This document shows, one piece after another, positions 8,501-17,059 of a stretch of 64,000 bases of DNA. The notes beneath the pieces were generated by a model. It worked only from the letters and a program-made list of their open reading frames with translations, made no database searches and had not been told where the DNA came from. Both the position numbers and the translations under genes were made by a program. The stretch lies in contig JADKAA010000024.1 of assembly GCA_016715465.1 (NCBI GenBank), forward strand, positions 1,488,001 through 1,552,000. Reading direction: 5' to 3'. The DNA comes from Saprospiraceae bacterium. Lineage in GTDB: Bacteria; Bacteroidota; Bacteroidia; Chitinophagales; Saprospiraceae. Every line of letters starts with the position of its first letter. The stretch's first letter is position 1.

Positions 8501-10712
8501 CTTGCCAGATCAATGCGGTGAAGGTATAATCAGGAGAACATGGACGGTCAAGGATGCCCAGGGGCTTAGTGCTTCATGCGAACAAAGAATAACCCTTATT
8601 GACAAAGATCCATTTGATAAAAACGACATCATTTGGCCGCTAGATTACGAGGCTACGACCTGCCATTCAGACCTAAACCCTGAAAACCTGCCATTGTTAT
8701 ATGCATACCCACGGGTGACCGATGATGATTGTAGCCTTACCTCAATCACTTATAAGGACCAGCATTTCACTTTTGTGGATGGTGCATGTGAGAAGATCCT
8801 AAGGACATGGACCGTAATTGATTGGTGTACCTATGTTGAAAATACGGGCATTGGTATATATACAGATCTGCAGGTTATTAAACTGGCAAATAAAATAAAT
8901 CCTGCTTTTAGTTCATGCAGAGACTCGATAGTAAATATTTTTGACGACTGCAAAGGACCAGTTACCATAGCGGCTTCGGCCTACGATGACTGTACTCCTG
9001 TTGAGCAAATCAAATACTCGTACAGAATCGACCTGAATGACGATGGAATCGAAGATTTTGGACTTGCAGGTACCACGCAAAGTTTTACCCATACCTTGCC
9101 AATCGGAAAGCACAGGGTGTACTGGACGGCGGAAGATAAGTGCAGCAACAAAACATTCTGCAATTATCTGCTTACCGTTCGTGATGGCAAAAAACCAACA
9201 CCTTACTGTCTATCAAGCATAACCACTGTGGTAATGCCATCTTCTGGCATCATAACCATCTGGGCAAACGACTTTGACCATGGTAGTTTTGACAATTGTA
9301 CACCGAAAGAAAAGCTTAAGTTTTCATTTAGTACCAACGTCAACAATACCAGTAAATCTTTTACCTGCAAGGATATCCCTGATGGCATTGAGTCGGAGAT
9401 TCCTGTAGAAATGTGGGTTACAGATGAGGCAGGCAACCAGGATTATTGTACAGTTTCCATTATTATCCAGGACAACACAGGGGATGTATGTCCGGATGAC
9501 ATCGGATCCAGGGTAGTTCTGGGTGGAAGAATTAAAACAGAACAAAATAAATCCCTCAATGGTGCTGTAGTGACCTTATGGGAACAAAATACCAAAGTAG
9601 ATGATTACCTCACTACAGATGCGGGCAATTTTGTCCTTGAAGATGTACTTAAGAACAGAAACTATTCACTATCGGTAGATAAAAATACCGATGCATTAAA
9701 CGGACTGTCCACTCTGGATATCGTGTTGATTCAGCGACATATCTTAGGTGTTTCAAGGCTGGATTCTCCTTATAAAGTAATCGCGTCTGACATCAACAAC
9801 GATGGAAAAGTTTTGGCATCTGACCTGGTAGCATTGAGGAAACTTATATTGGGTTTAAGCGTGAATATGCCTTCCGGACAAAAGTCATGGAGGTTTATCA
9901 ACGCAACTTCACCTTTTGCCAATGCATCTAATCCATTCCCATTTGAGGAGCGGATTGCTTTGGACAATTTATCATCAAGCCTGTACAACCTTGATTTTTA
10001 TGGTGTGAAAATCGGAGACGTCAATGCTTCCAGTGGATTGAATGTTGGAGAAATCGTTGCGGAGCCAAGGAGCAGTGAGGCGCTTGCGCTGGAATATGAA
10101 ACCGTTGAAACCACTGAAGGAACCAAGGTGCGCTTTTATGCAGCAGCAAGTGCTACGCTTTATGGATTTCAAATGTCTTTGAGCGATATGGGAAATGTAA
10201 GGGGCATGGAAGCAGGTATGCTAAAAACAGGAGATGAGCATTATGCCCATAGTGACAGGGGTTTTGCCATGTCATGGAATGATGATGCCGGAGTAAACAT
10301 CAACAAAGGTGACCTATTGTTTAGTATCCTTACAGATAAGACAATCGAAGGCGTTGAATTTGCCGGAATTATAAAGGAAGAAGCTTATTTGTCTGTCAAC
10401 GAAGTTTCTGAGATTGCACTTTCCAGGCGAAATCAAATGACGTCCACATCACCTTTTGAAGTATTTCAGAATGAACCAAACCCATTCTCACAGCAGACAC
10501 GGATTGGATTCAGGTTGCCGGAAGCAGCAAAAGTGAATTTGAAGATATACGACCAAAGTGGAAAGATTTTATTTATGCAACAGCATGAATTTGAAAAAGG
10601 ATTAAACCACTTTACCGTCAATAATTCCGACTTGCAGGCTTCGGGAATTATGTACTACGAAGTAAGCAGCAATCAATTCAAAGCAACACGAAAAATGATT
10701 GGATTGAAATAA
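5571..10712 (+). CDS. Giant secreted HYR/P-domain protein with T9SS sorting domain
   Basis: This 1713-residue protein starts with a signal peptide (hydrophobic run at about 15-33, cleavage near NGQS). It then has many Cys-paired Ig-like repeats resembling HYR domains (repeated DNC, CPADIT, RTWTV and VTD.AGN motifs). Residues about 450-560 resemble the proprotein-convertase P-domain (HDLQVTITSP, SPIGQWKITVID). Around 1407-1430 there is a dockerin-like calcium loop (DINNDGKVLASDLVALR), preceded by a CarboxypepD-like segment (GAVVTLWEQ). The last 85 residues are a type A T9SS sorting domain (NEPNPFSQQT ... MIGLK). It is therefore probably exported by T9SS and anchored on the surface, perhaps as an adhesin. 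The gene is followed by a strong terminator. The ligand is unknown. Confidence 0.88.
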   Translation: MKNSLFTNGLRKAVNLAFLALFIFAFSGINLNGQSPCDNDINDPIFSNCGPRSVTLDEGICTSKLLPALSATDNCPSLDDSFTHNEDEDISEGFGCLIGDASFYQVFTPANLPRFTTMTMTSIELGVFEAVNNPNVVVRIYLTDGGLNPATWTQIGGGSLIIPATNGTPVSIPVSSADILPSQTFAIEVTAPTSAVYGAVVAVNNGGQIAPTYYRSSACGINALTDLETILGNGYGMAMVANVALDGVYITQALNNPYPVDHDFTEGVYNLSYIATDASGNSSSCNFTFTVNGAIGVVSSIACNDLVQISLDTICEAIVEPDQILEGGPYGCFDDYEVIIYNKLNQPIGNGLTSSYIGQTLKVSVFDANGNSCWGILKVEDKNPAPLNCAPIYTTCIGDLSPGSPLPQTITVQAILNGATIPNNNKYAREFFVNVYGLGNAIITDLDVMVDIEHQNVHDLQVTITSPQGLTRKLFGGVADNCAYDDIRVSLDDEAANGYAALQSTCAAATPAVAGNFKPEQGLNVYDNQSPIGQWKITVIDSTTADGGQVNELAIVFKQSGGTISFPTPNPVTFVEQGPGYYTVWGIDPCGPATMGYTDEIRESDCSSLYSKVIARTWSATDASGNVSPSCTQYIYVYRNGLASLRFPPNYDGIDQPALSCLVWGDQVPGPEVTGSPTGDFCDNVQIFPYEDTRIDVCPKSYKIIRKWKLLEWCNSQVIEHTQIIKVIDDQGPKMECPADVTISTDALDCNRDYTPEKPVVTVECSGVLTYDLYYYSPDASGQLPQGAVFIKDNVVNGTILDLPAGINYLMWRVWDQCGNFSECIYKVTVRDEVPPVAVCDQFTKVSVGSNGIGKVAAFTFDDISNDNCEIVNYTARKMTNKCALGTTSTFRDTIVFCCEEVGTSIMVEFRVTDKAGNRNTCMVEVKVEDKLPPYITKCPADITLDCQADYKNLSITGEPIYIDNCKINSVGFADSGLPDQCGEGIIRRTWTVKDAQGLSASCEQRITLIDKDPFDKNDIIWPLDYEATTCHSDLNPENLPLLYAYPRVTDDDCSLTSITYKDQHFTFVDGACEKILRTWTVIDWCTYVENTGIGIYTDLQVIKLANKINPAFSSCRDSIVNIFDDCKGPVTIAASAYDDCTPVEQIKYSYRIDLNDDGIEDFGLAGTTQSFTHTLPIGKHRVYWTAEDKCSNKTFCNYLLTVRDGKKPTPYCLSSITTVVMPSSGIITIWANDFDHGSFDNCTPKEKLKFSFSTNVNNTSKSFTCKDIPDGIESEIPVEMWVTDEAGNQDYCTVSIIIQDNTGDVCPDDIGSRVVLGGRIKTEQNKSLNGAVVTLWEQNTKVDDYLTTDAGNFVLEDVLKNRNYSLSVDKNTDALNGLSTLDIVLIQRHILGVSRLDSPYKVIASDINNDGKVLASDLVALRKLILGLSVNMPSGQKSWRFINATSPFANASNPFPFEERIALDNLSSSLYNLDFYGVKIGDVNASSGLNVGEIVAEPRSSEALALEYETVETTEGTKVRFYAAASATLYGFQMSLSDMGNVRGMEAGMLKTGDEHYAHSDRGFAMSWNDDAGVNINKGDLLFSILTDKTIEGVEFAGIIKEEAYLSVNEVSEIALSRRNQMTSTSPFEVFQNEPNPFSQQTRIGFRLPEAAKVNLKIYDQSGKILFMQQHEFEKGLNHFTVNNSDLQASGIMYYEVSSNQFKATRKMIGLK

Positions 10713-10737
10713 GTGAATTTTTGGATTATTCAGTTCG

Positions 10738-10771
10738 AAGCCGGGTCATGTAATGATCCGGCTTTTTTTTT
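10738..10771 (+). terminator. Rho-independent terminator after the giant HYR gene
   Basis: A GC-rich stem (AGCCGG.TCA pairing with TGA.CCGGCT around a short loop) is followed directly by a run of nine T residues. It lies 26 nt after the TAA. Confidence 0.85.
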
Positions 10772-10849
10772 ATTGGCCAGGGAGATATAAAGCTAACATT
10801 AGTCATATTGTTCGTATTATCAATGGTAAACAAATTAAGGTTAATTATA

Positions 10850-10882
10850 TTTGTTTATTCCGTTTGATTAGATATATATTTG
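10850..10882 (+). promoter_or_regulatory. Bacteroidota-type promoter (TTTG-N21-TATATTTG)
   Basis: TTTG at 10850-10853 and TATATTTG at 10875-10882 are separated by 21 nt, within the usual Bacteroidota -33/-7 spacing. The following membrane-protein ATG is 27 nt downstream. The upstream box is itself part of a second TATATTTG at 10846-10853. Confidence 0.55.
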
Positions 10883-10909
10883 CCCTTATGCTTAATACCA
10901 ATACAGCCA

Positions 10910-11308
10910 ATGTTTAAAAATTTTACCGCTTTGATCGTTTCCGTAATTGGGGGCTTATTGGTGCTCCTGGTAGGCATGATGGTTTATACAAGCCTTTATC
11001 CATACCCTATGGACCTCGATGTTAAAAACAAGGATTCGATGGCTTCATTTCTTAGTGACTTACCTAATAAAGCATATGCCATTAAAATATTAATCAATAC
11101 CATAGCTGTTTTTTGTGCATCCCTGTTGGCCACGTTGATATCCAGGTCAAAAATTTATTTTGGGCTTTTGGGCCTTGCTTTGTTTATGGGCTTTTTGGTG
11201 TACAGAGACATCCGGTTTGACTATCCCTCGCTGTATTTTATCATCGGCTTAACCATTGCCAGTGTTGGCGGTATGGCTGGATTGAGGATCGGTCTTAAAA
11301 AATACTGA
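10910..11308 (+). CDS. Small four-helix membrane protein, unknown function
   Basis: From the ATG at 10910 this encodes 132 residues. I prefer this start to an upstream TTG at 10880 because MFKNFTALIVSV is a typical membrane N-terminus and the TTG overlaps the -7 box. Four hydrophobic segments are visible (about 5-25, 55-77, 82-97 and 105-125), with a short charged loop (DLDVKNKDS) between the first and second. I recognise no family. It is convergent with the glycosyltransferase gene. Confidence 0.7.
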   Translation: MFKNFTALIVSVIGGLLVLLVGMMVYTSLYPYPMDLDVKNKDSMASFLSDLPNKAYAIKILINTIAVFCASLLATLISRSKIYFGLLGLALFMGFLVYRDIRFDYPSLYFIIGLTIASVGGMAGLRIGLKKY

Positions 11309-11342
11309 TTCAATCCAAAAGCGCATATACCCTTTAAGGTAA

Positions 11343-12218
11343 TCACCGGAGCAGGGTGTAGTTTTTATATTCACCAATTCTCCAGCCCGTGAGTCTTTCA
11401 ATGGCGTATTTCAACCTTTCCTTGAGCCTTCTGTTCTTGATGTGGATGTCAAAAGTAAAGTTCCAGTCCTGTTTCGCAATGCGGGGCAACATGACTGCAG
11501 GATGGCTTTCCTTAAATAGGGTAAGGCTGTCAATTTTTCCGTAATCAAATAAGTCTTGTACAATGGCGTTTTTCACCAGCCACTCATCTGAATGCCAGTA
11601 CCTGTTTGAGTTGTTGACCTTTTCCTTCATACGAGCAGGGTGTTTTACATAACCATAGTGGTAAACACAGGCATTGATCTGCCTGACCCTCAGTTTTTCG
11701 TCGTTATTTTTTCTAAAACCCTGGGCATCTCGGTATGAATAGAAGTTTTTATCATTTCGGATGATGCGCACTTCTTTGCGGTACCAGCGGGAGGAATCGG
11801 CCACATATTGGTAGTTGCCATAAAAGTGAAGGTAATTGAGGAGTAAACCATCAAGTCGGTCATCGCTGTGGTGCAATTCAATTTTTGACTTTATTTCACT
11901 GAGGTATTTTTCATGGATGACTTCATCGCCCTGGATGTAAATGCACCACTCAAAATAATCGGGAATTGCGTGAAAAGCTTTATTGGTTTCCTCTGCAAGC
12001 ACTGCCCCTCCTGCTCGCAGTTCGTCATTCCATTGGGTGTCCACGATGACAATTTTATCAGAAAACCCGGAGATATAAGATCGGGTATCATCTTCTGAAG
12101 CGCCTACAGCCACATAGACTTTTTCGCAAAGTGGGAGAATGGATTGAATGGCCTCCTTTACCGGAAAGTCATACTTCAGGGCATTCCTGATAAAGGTAAA
12201 TCCACAAATCCTGGCCAT
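11343..12218 (-). CDS. Glycosyltransferase, family 2-like
   Basis: This 291-residue protein has the GT-A opening of family 2 relatives: a short strand at residues 3-9 (ICGFTFIRN), EAIQSILPLCEKVYVAVGASEDDTR, and an acidic metal-site-like IQGDEVIHE near residue 98. The last third is basic and helical. There is no signal peptide or membrane segment, so it is probably a cytoplasmic enzyme modifying a glycan or lipid carrier. It is not in a polysaccharide cluster and its sugar donor cannot be predicted. A -7 box lies 4 nt before its ATG. The fold is fairly certain. Confidence 0.8.
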   Translation of the reverse strand: MARICGFTFIRNALKYDFPVKEAIQSILPLCEKVYVAVGASEDDTRSYISGFSDKIVIVDTQWNDELRAGGAVLAEETNKAFHAIPDYFEWCIYIQGDEVIHEKYLSEIKSKIELHHSDDRLDGLLLNYLHFYGNYQYVADSSRWYRKEVRIIRNDKNFYSYRDAQGFRKNNDEKLRVRQINACVYHYGYVKHPARMKEKVNNSNRYWHSDEWLVKNAIVQDLFDYGKIDSLTLFKESHPAVMLPRIAKQDWNFTFDIHIKNRRLKERLKYAIERLTGWRIGEYKNYTLLR

Positions 12219-12222
12219 GGCT

Positions 12223-12253
12223 CAAAATTAGACAATATAATCCAGAACAGAAA
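12223..12253 (-). promoter_or_regulatory. Promoter abutting the glycosyltransferase start
   Basis: On the minus strand TAATTTTG (12223-12230) matches the -7 consensus, with TTTC 19 nt upstream as a near-match to the -33 TTTG. Only 4 nt (AGCC) separate the box from the ATG, so transcription would start at or just inside the codon. Confidence 0.45.
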
Positions 12254-12310
12254 GTTGAACCTTGTGTTAAGAAAGGAGTCAATCATTAGTTTTTACGCCA
12301 TAAAATGAAT

Positions 12311-12318
12311 TAACTTTG
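12311..12318 (+). promoter_or_regulatory. -7 box abutting the aldehyde dehydrogenase start
   Basis: TAACTTTG matches TAnnTTTG and is followed by ACCC and the ATG at 12323. A T-run at 12290-12294 sits roughly where a -33 box would be. This geometry leaves no 5' leader. Confidence 0.42.
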
Positions 12319-12322
12319 ACCC

Positions 12323-13753
12323 ATGATAAACGATGTATTGCCGGTAGTTTCGGTAGAAAATACCCCTGAATTGTCTGACTTGAAAAGGATCTTCAATGGT
12401 TTGAAGAACTATTTTGACAGCGGAAATACCCTTGACATTCAGCAGAGAAAAGTGTTGCTTAAAGCGCTTTACACCGAAATTGAAAAGAGAAGTGATGAAT
12501 TGTGTGCCGCTGCGTTTACTGATTTTCATAAGCCAAAATCAGAAATGTTGCTCACGGAAATTTACACGGTGCTGGCTGAAATCAAATATACCGTTGCGCA
12601 CATTGACCGTTGGTCAAAACCGGAAAGGGCAAGCACCAACTTGCTGCTCATGCCAGCTAACAGTAAAATTTACTACAGTCCAAAAGGGGTGGTGCTTGCG
12701 ATTTCCACCTGGAACTATCCATTCTACCTAAGCATGATGCCTCTCATTTGTGCCATTGCTGCAGGAAATACGGTCATGCTCAAACCTGCCCATGAAACTC
12801 CCGAGGTGGCAAAATTTATTCACTCTGTTGTGTCTGCCGTTTTTCCAACTGAATATGTTTCTGTGGTATTGGGACCTGGCAAAACCTTAGGACCCATTTT
12901 ACTTGATAATTTTGTTTTCAATCACATTTTCTTTACCGGATCGCAGTCAGTGGGTAAATGGGTTATGCTCAAAGCAGCGGAAAACCTCACGCCTCTAACC
13001 CTGGAACTTGGCGGAAAGAGTCCGGCCATCGTCGATAAAGACTACGATGTGGATTATGCTGCCAAAAAAATAGTATGGGGTAAGTTTATCAATTGCGGGC
13101 AAACCTGCGTAAGTGCCGATTATGCCCTGGTGCATGAATCCCAATATGCAGCCTTCATCGAGGCTTGTAAAAAGTATATTGGTTTATTCTGGGGCAAAGA
13201 TGTATTTCAGTCTGACGAATATGCCCATATCATCAGCCCGCACCGGTTTGACAGGTTGCTGGAGCTGATGCAGGGGCTGGATGTTTTGCATGGTGGCCGC
13301 CACGATGCGGCAAAACTGTGCATAGAACCTACCTTGGCTGCGGTGCCAGATCTGAATCACCCCATCATGAAGGAAGAGATCTTTGGACCTATTCTACCGG
13401 TGATCCCGTTTAAAACGGAAGGTGACATACTCTCCTTGGTAAGGCGCAACCGGTATCCACTATCCTTGTATATTTTCTCAAAGCAAAAGGCCTTAAAGGA
13501 CTTTATACTTCAGCGAATTGAATTTGGCGGAGGATGCCTCAACAATACCGTGTACCACCTGGGCAACCCAAACCTGCCCTTTGGCGGGGTGGGCAACAGT
13601 GGTTTTGGCAATTACCATGGCAAACACGGATTTATGGTCTTTTCCAATATAAAACCCGTCTTGAATACTGCAAAATGGTTTGACATCTCCCTGCTTTACC
13701 AACCCTATACCCAGCTAAAACATAAGATCATCAAGTGGTTCTTTATGCGATAA
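12323..13753 (+). CDS. NAD(P)-dependent aldehyde dehydrogenase, class 3-like
   Basis: This family oxidises aldehydes to carboxylates with NAD(P)+. The 476-residue protein has the catalytic glutamate in LELGGKSP (Glu228) and the nucleophile in NCGQTC (Cys262), followed by the conserved EEIFGPILPV, LPFGGVGNSGFG and the C-terminal F.VFSNIKPV region. The short N-terminus, lack of an extra Rossmann extension and hydrophobic C-terminal tail resemble ALDH3-type enzymes, which often handle fatty aldehydes. No ATG lies between 12323 and the conserved region, which supports this start. The physiological substrate is not evident. It is divergent from the glycosyltransferase gene. Confidence 0.94.
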   Translation: MINDVLPVVSVENTPELSDLKRIFNGLKNYFDSGNTLDIQQRKVLLKALYTEIEKRSDELCAAAFTDFHKPKSEMLLTEIYTVLAEIKYTVAHIDRWSKPERASTNLLLMPANSKIYYSPKGVVLAISTWNYPFYLSMMPLICAIAAGNTVMLKPAHETPEVAKFIHSVVSAVFPTEYVSVVLGPGKTLGPILLDNFVFNHIFFTGSQSVGKWVMLKAAENLTPLTLELGGKSPAIVDKDYDVDYAAKKIVWGKFINCGQTCVSADYALVHESQYAAFIEACKKYIGLFWGKDVFQSDEYAHIISPHRFDRLLELMQGLDVLHGGRHDAAKLCIEPTLAAVPDLNHPIMKEEIFGPILPVIPFKTEGDILSLVRRNRYPLSLYIFSKQKALKDFILQRIEFGGGCLNNTVYHLGNPNLPFGGVGNSGFGNYHGKHGFMVFSNIKPVLNTAKWFDISLLYQPYTQLKHKIIKWFFMR

Positions 13754-13973
13754 TTGAATTTATATTGTTGATATTCAGTTAATTAACATGATTTTGAACT
13801 TAAATTTCAGGGCAAAGTGAAATTATTCCATTTCACATAAGTCTAAAATTTGAATAACATTATCTAAAACTTTCCAAACCGCAAACAAAATTAGGACTTC
13901 GAACAATAGGGGTAACGGTTTGTTGGTGAAATTATATTTTGTAATTTGTAATAATAATGTCAATAAACAAAAT

Positions 13974-13981
13974 TATCTTTG
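13974..13981 (+). promoter_or_regulatory. -7 box for typA
   Basis: TATCTTTG is an exact TAnnTTTG match, 24 nt before the typA ATG. The nearest TTTG upstream (13945-13948) is 25 nt away, slightly longer than ideal. Confidence 0.42.
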
Positions 13982-14005
13982 CACACTTTTTTATAACTCT
14001 GTATT

Positions 14006-15769
14006 ATGCAACAAATTAGAAACATTGCCATTATTGCGCACGTTGACCACGGAAAGACCACGTTGGTAGACAAGATTATTCATGAGTGTCACGCCAGTGA
14101 TGACCGAAAAGATACGGGTGAATTGATTTTGGACAACAACGACCTTGAAAGGGAGCGGGGCATTACCATTGTTTCGAAAAACGTGTCTGTAGAATTTCAG
14201 GGTGTAAAGATCAACATCATTGATACACCGGGTCACTCCGACTTTGGAGGTGAAGTGGAAAGGGTATTGAGAATGGCTGACGGTGTTTTATTGCTCGTGG
14301 ATGCCTTTGAAGGTCCCATGCCACAAACCAGATTTGTACTCAACAAAGCCATTGAGCTGGGTTTGAAACCCATTGTTGTGGTCAATAAAGTGGACAAGGA
14401 AAACTGCAAGCCCGAGGATGTCCAGGGCGACGTATTTGATCTGATGTTCAACCTGGGGGCCACTGAGGATCAGCTCAATTTTGTGACCTTATTTGGTTCT
14501 TCAAAGTTGGGTTGGATGAGTTTTGACCACAATCAGCGGACCACCAACATTCAGCCATTGCTTACGGCCATCATCGATAACATACCGGAAGCTCCCTATT
14601 ATCCTGGAACCGTTCAGATGCAGATCACTTCACTTGATTACAATGCTTTCCAGGGCAGGATCGCCATTGGAAGGGTATTCAGGGGAGAATTGGTGGAAAA
14701 CAAGGACTACATCATTTTCAGGAAAGATGGATCACAAAAGAAAGTCAGGATCAAGGAACTGGCTGTTTTTGAAGGCCTTGGCAGAAGAAAGATCTCGGAG
14801 GTAAGGGCTGGAGACATCTGTGCCGTGGTGGGTTTGGATGACTTTGACATTGGAGATACCATTGCGGATCTTGAAAATCCGGAAGCACTTACGAGGATTG
14901 CCGTCGATGAACCTACCATGAGTATGTTGTTCACCATCAACACCTCTCCGTTTTTCGGAAAGGAGGGCAAGTTTGTGACATCGCGACACCTTCGGGACAG
15001 GTTGTACAAGGAATTGGAAAAAAACCTGGCACTTCGTGTAGTGGATGGTGCTACAGAAGATAAATTTGAAGTGTATGGCAGGGGCGTACTCCACTTATCG
15101 GTGCTTATTGAAACCATGAGGAGGGAAGGTTACGAATTGCAGGTGGGCAAACCACAGGTGATTTTCAAGGAAATTGACGGCCAAAAGTGTGAGCCTGTTG
15201 AGATCCTGGTCATCGATGTGCCGGAAGAATATGCCGGCAAGGCCATAGAATTGGTGACCATGCGTAAAGGCCTGCTTCAGGTGATGGAGCCCAAGGGAGA
15301 TGTGCAACACCTGGAATTTTCCATTCCGGCCAGGGGCATCATCGGCTTGCGAAATTTGATTTTAACATCCACGGCAGGTGAAGCGGTAATGACCCACCGT
15401 TACAAATCATATGAGCCTTATAAAGGGGAGATAAACGGCAGGAACAAGGGATCGCTGGTTTCCATGGAACAGGGACAGGCCCTGGCCTTTGCCATCGACA
15501 GACTTCAGGACAGGGGCAAGTTTTTTATCGATCCGCAAGAGGCCGTGTATGTGGGTCAGGTGATCGGTGAGCACAGCCGGGAAAACGACCTCGACGTCAA
15601 TGTCATCAAAGGTAAAAAGCTGACCAACATGCGGGCATCGGGCTCAGATGATTCGGTAAAGATTACCCCAAAAACGGTTTTTTCCCTGGAAGAAGCTATG
15701 GAGTATATCAAAGAAGACGAGTACCTGGAAGTAACACCTCTCAATTTGAGGATGAGAAAAATCAGATAA
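14006..15769 (+). CDS. typA: Translational GTPase TypA/BipA
   Basis: TypA/BipA is a ribosome-associated GTPase of the EF-G/LepA family involved in large-subunit assembly and stress adaptation. The 587-residue length is close to the usual 600. GTPase motifs are G1 AHVDHGKTT (11-19), G2 RERGITI, G3 DTPGHSDFGGEVER (from 73) and G4 NKVD (127-130). The domain II and V regions and the BipA-specific C-terminal domain follow (PARGIIGLRN, MTHRYKSYEPYKG, RASGSDD). It stands alone with its own promoter. No anomalies are seen. Confidence 0.98.
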   Translation: MQQIRNIAIIAHVDHGKTTLVDKIIHECHASDDRKDTGELILDNNDLERERGITIVSKNVSVEFQGVKINIIDTPGHSDFGGEVERVLRMADGVLLLVDAFEGPMPQTRFVLNKAIELGLKPIVVVNKVDKENCKPEDVQGDVFDLMFNLGATEDQLNFVTLFGSSKLGWMSFDHNQRTTNIQPLLTAIIDNIPEAPYYPGTVQMQITSLDYNAFQGRIAIGRVFRGELVENKDYIIFRKDGSQKKVRIKELAVFEGLGRRKISEVRAGDICAVVGLDDFDIGDTIADLENPEALTRIAVDEPTMSMLFTINTSPFFGKEGKFVTSRHLRDRLYKELEKNLALRVVDGATEDKFEVYGRGVLHLSVLIETMRREGYELQVGKPQVIFKEIDGQKCEPVEILVIDVPEEYAGKAIELVTMRKGLLQVMEPKGDVQHLEFSIPARGIIGLRNLILTSTAGEAVMTHRYKSYEPYKGEINGRNKGSLVSMEQGQALAFAIDRLQDRGKFFIDPQEAVYVGQVIGEHSRENDLDVNVIKGKKLTNMRASGSDDSVKITPKTVFSLEEAMEYIKEDEYLEVTPLNLRMRKIR

Positions 15770-15819
15770 TCTGACTGCTCAAATTAGTAACATTTAAGTC
15801 GGTCTAATCGTTATAAATT

Positions 15820-15846
15820 AAAGGCCTTGCCTGCGGCAAAGCCTTT
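15820..15846 (+). terminator. Hairpin after typA, probable terminator
   Basis: AAAGGC and GCCTTT form the outer stem, TTGCC and GGCAA the inner stem, with a C/A mismatch between them and a TGC loop. Only a weak T-rich tail follows, so it may end typA transcripts inefficiently or act as an RNA-stability element. Confidence 0.45.
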
Positions 15847-15876
15847 ATCATTATGTAACATAAAAACCTATTTAAA

Positions 15877-16518
15877 GTGAAAAGAACTCTGTTCGCCCTC
15901 GCGGTAATTACCCTATCTTTCGCAGCCAGTGCGCAAAAATCAGTTAAACCAGGCTTCATAGCCATCAGTCCTGTACATTTTTTCAGAAATACATTCGTCG
16001 CTTCTTTTGAAACCGGAATTGGAAAAGACAAAACCCTGGTCTTTATGCCGGGTGTAGTGCTTAAAGACAGTGAAAACGAAGACCTGAAGGGATTTGTAGG
16101 CGAAATACATTTCAGGTATTACCTTTTACATCCCAGCTTTGAGGGCATGGATACCAAGCACGGCGGAGCAAGACTTCAGCCCTATGTAGGCCCTTATTAC
16201 CAATATACCAACTTAACCAAAACCTATCCTGGCTACAAATACGATCCGGTGACCGGCAATTCGACAAAAAAAGAATTTGAAAGAAATACCACGGCGCATG
16301 CAGGTGGGGTAAGTGTGGGTTGCAGGGCTCTGCTCACCAGGAATTTGTTCCTTGACCTAAACGTAGGCGGCGGTTTCCGTTTCGCCAATGTCGATGACAC
16401 CATTTTTGACGAACCTCAGGGAGAGTATCCTTATTACGAGGATTATAACATCTTTGATTATGAATACACCGGCATTGCGCCAAAGGTTGGATTTACAATT
16501 GGGATAAGGATTTATTAG
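15877..16518 (+). CDS. Secreted outer-membrane beta-barrel-like protein
   Basis: This 213-residue protein starts at GTG 15877, giving a clear signal peptide (MKRTLFALAVITLSFAASAQ). The mature part has alternating hydrophobic and aromatic strands with Tyr-rich turns (RYYLLHPSF, QPYVGPYYQYTN, FLDLNVGGGFRF) and ends with a short strand GFTIGIRIY. That pattern is typical of small Bacteroidota outer-membrane barrels. It lies 108 nt after typA but is separated by a hairpin, so co-transcription is doubtful. Family and function are not recognised. Confidence 0.75.
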   Translation: MKRTLFALAVITLSFAASAQKSVKPGFIAISPVHFFRNTFVASFETGIGKDKTLVFMPGVVLKDSENEDLKGFVGEIHFRYYLLHPSFEGMDTKHGGARLQPYVGPYYQYTNLTKTYPGYKYDPVTGNSTKKEFERNTTAHAGGVSVGCRALLTRNLFLDLNVGGGFRFANVDDTIFDEPQGEYPYYEDYNIFDYEYTGIAPKVGFTIGIRIY

Positions 16519-16607
16519 TGTAATCTCGGAGTTATAGATTATTTGCTCAATTGTTTAATGGGTAAATTTATTATTTAATAGAAGGCAGATTAAAAAAATA
16601 TTATATT

Positions 16608-16615
16608 TATATTTG
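16608..16615 (+). promoter_or_regulatory. -7 box for the metzincin cassette
   Basis: TATATTTG matches TAnnTTTG and lies 24 nt before the ATG at 16640. No clear -33 box is seen in the surrounding AT-rich DNA. Confidence 0.35.
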
Positions 16616-16639
16616 CAATTGAAATTATGAAAAGCAATT

Positions 16640-17059
16640 ATGAGTAGATTAGAGTTATCAAAAATTATAAACTGTCTTTTTGTTCTTAATTATAGGAATT
16701 TTTTATTAACTATATTTTTTTTAATTCACTACTCAATTGAAATTATAAGTCAAAATTCAATTTTCACATATAGGTCTATAATTGCACCAGTCAGTGAAGA
16801 AAAGCAAAGAATAATCAATTATATATACTCAATTCCAAATACATCTGAAAAATACTTTATAACAATTGAATCTGATAGTATTGCTGAAAGTGGTTTAGTT
16901 TCTTTATATTTACCTGAGTTGCAAAGCGAGATATTTCAATTTTCCGTAATTGATATTTTTAATACAGACGATTCTAACTTTATGTTAGCTGCCACTGGGC
17001 CTAATGGTAATTTTACACTCTTCAATTATGAAGGATTTATTGGGGATCAATTGAAGTAA
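16640..17059 (+). pseudogene. N-terminal part of a frameshifted secreted metzincin protease
   Basis: This 139-codon ORF has a hydrophobic signal-like segment (about 21-37, ending ISQNS) and a prodomain-like region (LYLPELQSEIFQFSVIDI) resembling the N-terminus of secreted reprolysin-like proteases. It ends at TAA 17057 just after a run of four G (17042-17045). Adding one G there joins ATT GGG GGA TCA and continues in the downstream frame without a stop to 18471. The two ORFs are therefore one gene with a one-base deletion, either a real lesion or a homopolymer sequencing error. Confidence 0.75.
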
